NCBI GenBank assembly: GCA_032718475.1 | Contig: JAUCBJ010004420.1 | Span: forward strand, 1 to 62,000 | Source: Nemertoderma westbladi | Lineage: Eukaryota; Xenacoelomorpha; Nemertodermatida; Nemertodermatidae | Reading direction: 5' to 3' | Length of the DNA stretch: 62,000 nucleotides | Part shown: in pieces, positions 54,880 to 62,000 of the stretch | Layout: the number at the start of each line of letters is the position of its first letter | Position numbering within the stretch: position 1 is the stretch's first letter | Program-made: the position numbers and the translations under genes | Notes under the pieces: model-generated | Databases searched by the model: none | What the model saw: only the letters and a program-made list of their open reading frames with translations | What the model was told of the DNA's origin: nothing

Positions 54880-55735
54880 CCCTAACACTCGGGTCCCCAA
54901 TGTGACAAGGTGAGCTGACTGCCTTGCAGCTAAGCTTTCTCTTAGCGCAGTGGGTGTTCAAGAGCACCGACTGCAGACTGGACAGACTGATGAGGTTCTG
55001 ATTAAGGACATGGGGCGGTTGGCTACACGCCCTCGCGTCAGCAGATGGTAGTGGCAATGGTGGTATTGGTATATTGATGATTGATGAATCCAACTGCACA
55101 TGCAGCATTGGATATAATAGACCAAATCTCTAACCGCATCATCCGTTGCCACTTTTCATAATCTGGAAGACTGGCTAAGAAGTTTCCTAAGGTGGTTCTG
55201 ATTGTGTGCTATTCTCCAACTAGTGTTGCCCCTGTAGAGGAGGTGGGAAATTTCCACCACAATCTACAAGCACCTACTGATGCAGTGGATCAGCATGCAT
55301 TCTTAACATTCCTGGGAGACTTTAATACAAGTCTGCATCAATCACCTACATCGCCCTGTGTCTATAGCAATAGTGTTAACCGAAATTCCATCCATCTTCA
55401 GGATTTTATCTCTGGATATGGATTGTTTTCGGCTGGAATCCAGTTCAAGAAGCGAACGGGAAAGCTATGGACTCATAGTGGACCCAGTGGTCACAAGTCC
55501 CAGATAGACCATAATATTCTGTTTCGTAGGAAATACAGGAGCTCTATACAAGACTGCAATGCATTTACACTTCGACCCTTTTCCAATGATCACCGCCTTA
55601 TTGTGGCCAAGGTAAGACTTAGTCTGCGCGCTAGCAGAACAACGAAATATGCCTTGCCACGGCATGACTGGTCCTCTCTGTTGCAACAGCCAAGTGTGAG
55701 ATCCAGCTTCACATTACAACCGCAAATGTAATAAA
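54880..55735 (+). pseudogene. LINE APE-type endonuclease fragment
   Basis: The clean frame 55192-55731 has VCYSPTSVAPVEEV, LGDFNTSL, GKLWTHSGPSGHKSQIDHI-like text and FSNDHRLIVAKVRLSLR, covering the YxPT, GDFN, QIDY and SDH blocks of RTE/CR1-type endonucleases. Upstream, in broken frames, QEHRL (about 54955) and GGIGILM (about 55055) extend the domain. The fragment stops at 55735, where a minus-strand Pao-A LTR begins, so it was probably cut by that insertion. Confidence 0.75.
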
Positions 55736-55738
55736 ATC

Positions 55739-56216
55739 TGTGACGGGATCGAAGATCCCGAACGGGTTGATGTTTTACGCGTCACAGTTCTACCACAGGG
55801 ATGCTGGGATGGTGCTAATAACTTGGCCGATGCCGTTGTAGGAAAACAATGAGAGTCTGGTGTTGTCTCTTTGATATCATAAATAATAATAGCACAATAA
55901 CTTATGGTAGAAGTACAGATGTGATGGGTACCGGAATGCTGTATACGATGACGGTAAACAACTGATACCGATCTGCACTAACTGAGTAACTAACTGAGTG
56001 TACCAACACAAGAACCTGGGATAATATATGATTGGTACACCCTACTCATATCCCGGTAGTGCCCATCTGGACGATTCTTATCCCGCAGGATACGAGCTTT
56101 CACAATAAATCCTGAACACCGCCCTGTTGTTTAATGACCACACACTTATCGGGTCCCACACATGTGTGCACCATGTTAGTGGGATCCGTCTAAGTCTCGT
56201 CCTGCTATTCTAGTCA
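55739..56216 (-). repeat. 3' LTR end of a minus-strand Pao-A copy
   Basis: On the minus strand it ends GATCCCGTCACA at 55739, like the Pao-A LTRs. The interior has diverged and its TG start is not clear; the block near 56140-56200 matches the noncoding region just upstream of the Pao-A 3' LTR (43730-43780). Confidence 0.6.
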
Positions 56217-57234
56217 ATTAGTCCCCAGTCCCAGTAGCTAATTGGAAAAAGGTTGTACTTGACTATGGTATATATTATATAATATATATACGAATTATAT
56301 ATAATAATTAATTATTATAATTATATATTATATATATTATATCGTCTACATGATGCGTCTTAACCCCCCCCCCCCCCCCCCCCCCCGCTCGGAGGTGATA
56401 TGACTCGTCACTCTCGGTCTCGCCCGTTTCATTCTCTCTCAACCTTTCTCGCCTGGCGACTTCTTCCAGTCGCTTCTCCTCAAGTCTATCCGCTTCCAAC
56501 TTCTCCCACCTCTGTTATGGTGTATCCACCTCCCTCAATGTTGTCGTAGGCAAGTATGATGTCTTAATTTTATTTTATTCTACCTATGTTCCCCCTGTCT
56601 GCGCTATTATCCTATCTACCTTTCTAGGTGGCGCCCTTAGTGCCCACAACTTCCATGGTACTATGTGCCCTGCTAATATATGTACCCAGTACCCTGCTTT
56701 GTACCCCTCTCTTACTACGTGGCGTTTTCGGTGCCCACAACCCCTCTGCTTCTACTTCTATGGTATATTGTGCTCTCTACTCTCTTATTGCTAACTCTAC
56801 TAACTCTACTAACTCCACTAACTCTACTAGCTCTACTAACTCTACTAACTCCACTAACTCCACTAACTCTACTAACTCTCTAACTCTACTAACTATCTAA
56901 CTCTCTAACTCTACTAACTCTCTGACTATCTAACTCTACTAACTCTCTAACTCTACTAACTCTCTACCTCTACTAACTCTCTAACCCTACCAACTCTCTA
57001 ACTCTAACGGTACTATGTACCCTCTTACTCCCATGGTATGTTTATATACCACACTCCCCATACTTATAACTCTAACGGTACTATGCCCTCTTACTCCCGT
57101 GGTATGTTTATATACCATACTCCCTAACTTCTAACTTAACTCTTACGGTACTACGTACCCCTTCTACTCTCGTGGTATGTTTATATACCACACTCCCTAA
57201 CTTATAACGGTACTATGTACCCTTGCTGCTATTC
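56217..57234 (-). repeat. 3' noncoding part of minus-strand Pao-A copy
   Basis: Contains the 46-bp module (56217-56262), a 23-nt poly-C run (56364-56386), a gag-like remnant (KRLEEVARRERL, about 56420-56500) also present at 43490, and a long array of 'ctctactaa' words (56780-57000) that is the complement of the 42690-43250 repeats. Confidence 0.65.
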
Positions 57235-57726
57235 CTATGTTATATTTACATTATGATTATTGGGATTATTTTGTATATTTGAATTTAAATTATTATTTGA
57301 ATTATTTTGTGCGTTAAAATTAGGGTTATTATTTTGTATATTTAAATCAGGATTATTTGGATTTAAATTATTATTAAGGGGTAAAACGTTATTTCCTGCA
57401 ATGAAAGTTTGGTTAGGGTTGTCTACTACAGTACTATTAATATTAATGCCCTCTAACGTATTATTATTACCCCCCCCCCCCCCCCCCCCCAACCCATACG
57501 GTTACACCAGTCTTGGGTCTGTCGTCCGGTGCCTTAAGTGGGGTATTAACAAATGTCTCCATTACTTCTGGCTCCTCGTAAATACTACCCGAGCCAGCCT
57601 CTCTCTCAGATAATCCCAATTGCGCCAGTTCTAGTCGGCGCTTCTGCTTGGCCTGATATTGCATAAGCCCCCTTAACCGGGCATGCAAATCATCCCGCAT
57701 ACACTTTCCTGCTCTCTCTCTCTCTC
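57235..57726 (-). pseudogene. gag fragment of minus-strand Pao-A copy
   Basis: Matches Pao-A gag 13590-14010: MRDDLHARLRGLMQYQ, then a poly-G run (57470-57490 as C) and INSTVVDNPNQTFIAGNN with an Asn-rich tail. As in Pao-A, the upstream frame hits TAA right after the Gly run and the Asn-rich part is in the shifted frame. The coil-coding part upstream is separated from it by the LTR element at 57727-59645. Confidence 0.7.
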
Positions 57727-58306
57727 TGTGAGCGTATTCAATTCCGCCACATCAAGCCCCATAAAGTGAGGTTTAAACAATATTGGAACTACAAGGTTGA
57801 TTACCAATCAACCTTGTATCACCCCAATAAGCGGGGACAATAGGCCCCAAGGGAACACACACAGCGGGGGTCAGAGGTTATACCTCCGGGAGAGAGAGAG
57901 AGATAGCAGCGGGGGGGGGGGGGAAGCACACCCAGGGGATAGAAGGGCGACAACAGGGTTATTAGCCAATGGGGGGAAGGCATCGGCTGAGTAGTGCAGT
58001 GCGGCCAACCGTGCAATATATATTACCGGTCGTTGTGTATTCCATTCAGTTATCTCAGTACAGTCACGGCAGTACGGTGACAATTAAGACCATCATCGCC
58101 GTCACCAACTTACTGTATTTTACAGGTACATTCAGCTATCTCAGTGCATTCATGCTATCTGTTACTTCATTGTATACTATATATCTTATTACCAAAGAAC
58201 GTCGGAACAACAAGCAAACACAAACTATTTTCCATCGAACGGTGCGGCCCTTGACGCGTACATAAACAACACCGGATAAACCGGGATCCTCTCGGATCCC
58301 GTCACA
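57727..58306 (+). repeat. 5' LTR of small non-autonomous Pao-A derivative
   Basis: 580 bp, from TGTGAGCG to GTCACA, paired with 59080-59645 and related to the Pao-A LTRs. Left flank CTCTC, right flank after the second LTR CTCTC, a 5-bp duplication in low-complexity sequence. Contains a 13-nt poly-G run (57911-57923). Confidence 0.85.
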
Positions 58307-59079
58307 GTCTTAATTTCTAAGAGCTGCCGAACTGTCTGAGTTGTGAGTCTTAACTCACAACAGTCTTAATTAAGAGATTAAGAGACGGGCACATAGGGTG
58401 CCAGATAGTAGAGTGGTTCTGGGCACCGCAAGCGCCACGTAGTTAGAAGAGTGGGTAGAGTTAGAAAGTTCTAGTTAAAGGGCTAGAGAGTTGGTAGACT
58501 TAGAGGGTTTTAGTTAGAGTTAGTAGTAGAGGGGTCGTGGGCACCCTAAGCGCCACGTAGTTAGAAGAGTTGGTAAGAGTTAGAGAGAGTTAGTAGAAGT
58601 AGAGAGTTAGTAGGAGTTAGTTAGACTTAGTAGAGCTAGTTAGAGTCAGAGAGTTAGTAGAGAGTTAGATAGTTAGCAAGTAAGTAGTAGGTAGATAGTA
58701 TGATAGCACAGGGGTAGCATTAGAGATTAGGGCCTTAGGGAGTGGTAGAGAGTAGAGAGGAGTATGGAGAGAAGTTAGAGTGTGATTCAGGTGTGGGGAG
58801 AGTGTAAGAGTGGTGAGAGAGTAAGAGGGGAGTTAGAGCGGAGTTAGTTAGAGTGGCGAGAGTGTTGGGGAAACAAAAATTGTGTGAGAGAAGCGCACAA
58901 TCGGCCCGACACGAGACGCCAGAGGGTAGTGACATCATACCCATAGGGAGCGGCCTGGAAAGCCGACTCCAAGAAAATAACTCCACCCTACACCCGATAA
59001 TAGATCGAGTTCCAGCGGAATTGAAGCGCACTTTGAGGTTGATGCTACCTTCTCACCGGGAAGATAGCATGGGGGGGAG
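58307..59079 (+). mobile_element. internal region of the small LTR derivative, noncoding
   Basis: 773 bp without gag or pol: 'ttagtagagttag'-type repeats, then a block (58866-59079) homologous to the last 250 bp before the Pao-A 3' LTR, ending in purine tract CATGGGGGGGAG. With both LTRs the element is 1.9 kb. It keeps only the ends needed for replication in trans. Confidence 0.8.
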
Positions 59080-59645
59080 TGTGAGCGTATTCAATTCCGC
59101 CACATCAAGCCCCATAAAGTGAGGTTTAAGCAATATTCGAACTACAAGGTTGATTACCAATCAACCTTGTATCACCCCAATAAGCGGGGACAATAGGCCC
59201 CAAGGGAACACACACAGCGGGAGTCAGAGGTTATACCTCCGGGAGAGATAGCAGCGGGGGGGAAGCACACCCAGGGGATAGAAGGGCGACAACAGGGTTA
59301 TTAGCCAATGGGGGGAAGGCATCGGGTGAGCAGTGCAGTGTGGCCAACCGTGCAATATATATTACCGGTCGTTGTGTATTCCATTCAGTTATCTCAGTAC
59401 AGTCACGGCAGTACGGTGACAATTAAGACCGTCATCGCCGTCACCAACTTACTGTATTTTACTGGTAGATTCAGCTATCTCAGTGCATTCATGCTATCTG
59501 TTATTTCATTGTATACTATATATCTTATTACCAAAGAACGTTGGAACAACAAGCAAACACAAACTCTTTTCCATCGAACGGTACGGCCCTTGACGCATAC
59601 ATAAACAACACCGGATAAACCGGGATCCTCTCGGATCCCGTCACA
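59080..59645 (+). repeat. 3' LTR of small non-autonomous Pao-A derivative
   Basis: 566 bp and near-identical to 57727-58306, differing mainly by shortening of the GA/poly-G tract, which suggests a young insertion. Confidence 0.85.
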
Positions 59646-59700
59646 CTCTCTATCCTCTCACAAACTCTGGTTCGCTAACTCTGTTTCTCTTGCCACCCGC
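59646..59700 (-). pseudogene. gag coil remnant of minus-strand Pao-A copy
   Basis: On the minus strand it resembles Pao-A gag around 13535-13580 (gagttagc..., gagaggatagagagag), the part expected just upstream of the gag piece at 57235-57726. Similarity fades beyond about 59700. Confidence 0.5.
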
Positions 59701-59939
59701 TTTGTGGTGCAGTAGTATTTGTATCCGAGAAAGTAGTATTTCTGGTATGTGCACTCCCAATTTTGGTGCTATTCTGGTGCCCCAGAACGAAAAGTACAAG
59801 TAGCAAAAATTTCAAACTGTTAAATGTTGCCTTTGGATTTGTAATTCTGAAGCTATACAGGTTTTCAAAGCCGCAGGTAACAATACAACTCGTTAAATAT
59901 AATTCGCGGTAACGTGACTATCGTTTTTGGTGTTTGTCT

Positions 59940-60480
59940 GGTTGGACGAAAAATGCAAGTAGCATAACATTTCAAAGGGAAAAAATCAAATTTGGTTGGA
60001 TAGATAATGCGATATTTATGAGTGTCATATTCGTATCAGCATCCCAAAAAACTTAAATGTTATAAAATCAGGTTGATTTGGTAATGATTTTTCATTATGA
60101 AATTTGTGCTATTTGTATTTTCCGTGCCGCACATTGACACATATCTAAAAAAAGCCGTAATCAACATGGTACGATATTTTTCAGTGTCATATTCATGATC
60201 AGCATCCCAAAAAACCCCAAATGTTATAAAATCAGGTTGATTTGGTAATGATTTTTCATTATGAAATTTGTGCTACTTGAATTTTTCGTGCCCCACATTG
60301 ACACGTATCCCAAAAAGCCGTAATCAACAAGGTGTGATATTTACAAATGTCATATTCGTGATCAGCATCCCAAAAAACCACATGGTCATAAAATTAATTT
60401 GTTTTCGTGGTGATTTTTCATTATCACATTTCCACTACTTTTATTTTTCGCGCTCCAGGGGCACAAATAACTGACTAATA
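59940..60480. repeat. about 163-bp tandem repeat, three imperfect units
   Basis: 'Cattatgaaatttgtgcta'-type blocks at 60093, 60257 and 60419 and 'gatcagcatcccaaaaaac' blocks between them give spacings of 162-164 bp. An eroded earlier unit starts near 59940. Noncoding. Confidence 0.75.
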
Positions 60481-61039
60481 ACTAATATAACAACATGCCT
60501 AGGTTGTTTGTTATATTACACAACTCTTCGATATGTTTGATGTAGAGGAATAAACCTTTCCTATGAAATCAGCACATTCTAAAACCTCAGTAGCCAAACT
60601 ATATGGCCAATTTACCACGTTTGAAAAAAGTGCTACTTGCACATTTGGTGCTCTTTTAGTATATATTGATAAAAAAATGAAAATTTTGCTTCTAATCTTA
60701 CTTTCGATTACTAATAATGAATCCAACAAACCAAAAAAGCTCAGTATGGTTTCATGGTTATACCAAAGTCTTTGATGGGTGATGTGTTTTGTGTAATTAT
60801 TATCAATTCCGAAAGGTTCCGAAATGGTATGGGTGCAAAGAACTCCTCATATCTCGAAAACTACTGGATCTATTAAATTTTTATTTGTCTCATCTTAAAG
60901 AGGACATAATTTTAGTTAGGGACAAGTACTTTCGACGCGCTAGACCTATTGTTTCAGGGGTTCTATATAAGATAAATAACTGGCCCACTAAATTTAGGGG
61001 CTTTGCAGCAGCTTGGCGGGTCGTATCTAGGCTATGGTA
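60481..61039. other. no feature recognised
   Basis: Short frames on both strands (for example 60789-61109 plus) show no domain, and the longest one runs into the satellite. I do not call a gene. Confidence 0.4.
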
Positions 61040-62000
61040 TTGTTATATTTTTACTAACACCAAAATTTTCTCAGCTAACTCCCCTAACAAATTATTGTTA
61101 TATATTTAATAACGCCAAGATTTTCTTAGCTAACTCCCCTTATAAAGTATTGTTATATTTTTACTAATGCCAAAATTTTCTCAGCTAACTCCACTAACAA
61201 AGTATTGTTATATTTTATCTAATGCCAAGATTTTCTCAGCTAACTCCCTAGCAAAGTATTGTTATATTTTATCTAACGCCAAGATTTTCTCCGCTAACTC
61301 CCCTAACAAAGTAATGTTATATTTTATCTAACGCCAAGATTTTCTCAACTTAACTCCCCAAACAAAGTATTGTTATATTTTATCTAACGCCAAGATTTTC
61401 TCAGCTAACTCCCTAACAAAGTATTGTTATATTTTATCTAACGCCAAGATTTTCTCAGCTAACTCCCTAGCAAAGTATTGTTATATTTTATCTAACGCCA
61501 AGATTTTCTCAGCTAACTCCCTAACAAAGTATTGTTAGATTTTATCTAACGCCAAGATTTTCTCCACTAACTCCACTAACAAAGTATTGTTATATTTTAT
61601 CTAACACCAAGATTTTCTCAGTTAACTCCCTAGCAAAGTATTGTTATATTTTATCTAACGCCAAGATTTTCTCAGCTAACTCCCTAGCAAAGTATTGTTA
61701 TATTTTATCTAAAGCCAAGATTTTCTCAGTTAACTCCCTAACAAAGTATTGTTATATTTTATCTAACGCCAAGATTGTCTCAGCTAACTCCCTAGCAGAG
61801 TATTGTTATATTTTATCTAACGCCAAGATTTTCTCAGCTAACTCCCTAGCAAAGTATTGTTATATTTTATCTAACGCCTAGATTTTCTCAGTTAACTCCC
61901 TAACAAAGTATTGTTATATTTTATCTAACGCCAAGATTTTCTCAGCTAGCTCCCTAGCAAAGTATTGTTATATTTTATCTAACGACAAGATTTTCTCAGC
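61040..62000. repeat. 54-bp satellite array continuing past the right edge
   Basis: About 18 head-to-tail units with 'caaagtattgttatatttta' and 'gccaagattttctcagctaa'; exact 54-bp spacing is measured at 61417, 61471 and 61525. The first units are more diverged. No coding potential. Confidence 0.9.

Noticed and set aside
60789-61109. 106-aa plus-strand frame
   Set aside because: No recognisable domain and its end lies in the satellite.
61040-62000. CRISPR-like array of regular repeats
   Set aside because: Units are contiguous 54-bp satellite copies with no unique spacers, and the context is eukaryotic.

Overview
The window comes from an animal, most likely an invertebrate. Almost everything recognisable is transposable-element sequence of metazoan type: BEL/Pao LTR retrotransposons with DUF1759-type gag, A17-like protease, RT/RNase H, H2C2 plus DDE integrase and DUF5641 tail; LINE endonuclease and RT fragments; a Penelope-type GIY-YIG fragment; a terminal-inverted-repeat DNA element; and several satellites. 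I see no operons, rRNA or convincing host gene. The species cannot be told from the sequence. Element names used here are my own labels.

Layout. 1-5383 (+): end of a 'Pao-B' element with a long unrecognised 3' reading frame (ORFX) and a putative 3' LTR. 5430-7980 (-): a 'Pao-C' type LTR with an embedded tRNA-like sequence. 7981-9120: six 193-bp tandem units. 9180-10942: 63-bp minisatellite. 10946-11362: LINE RT 3' end. 11829-44754 (+): 'Pao-A', with two LTRs, decayed gag-pro-pol and a near-perfect 5-bp target duplication. Pao-A is split inside pol by a roughly 22-kb minus-strand insertion (17385-39339), which has its own LTR pair and a perfect 5-bp duplication. That insertion carries an intact 1,037-aa gag without pol (Pao-C gag, 20103-23216) and a full gag-pro-pol-ORFX unit (Pao-B, about 25448-36840). 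44770-45874: minisatellite and LINE fragment. 46247-46745: Penelope-type fragment. 47995-51794 (+): a third Pao-B copy (RNase H, integrase, ORFX). 52759-53212 and 53930-54735: two copies of one TIR element. 54880-55735: LINE endonuclease, cut by a minus-strand Pao-A copy (55739 to about 59700), itself hit by a small LTR-flanked derivative (57727-59645). 59700-60480 and 61040-62000: further tandem repeats.

The most interesting signal is ORFX. In both loci where the upstream gene is visible, a reading frame of one protein family sits 0.5-0.9 kb downstream of the integrase gene, in the position env occupies in some BEL/Pao elements. In the longest copy it is one frame of about 1,360 codons with a C-x2-C...C-x2-H motif, a CCHC knuckle and a very basic tail, broken only by two in-frame TGA codons. 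I recognise no env features in it. In the same family, gag and protease share a frame separated by one TGA in the context TGA-CTA-G, a known leaky-stop context.
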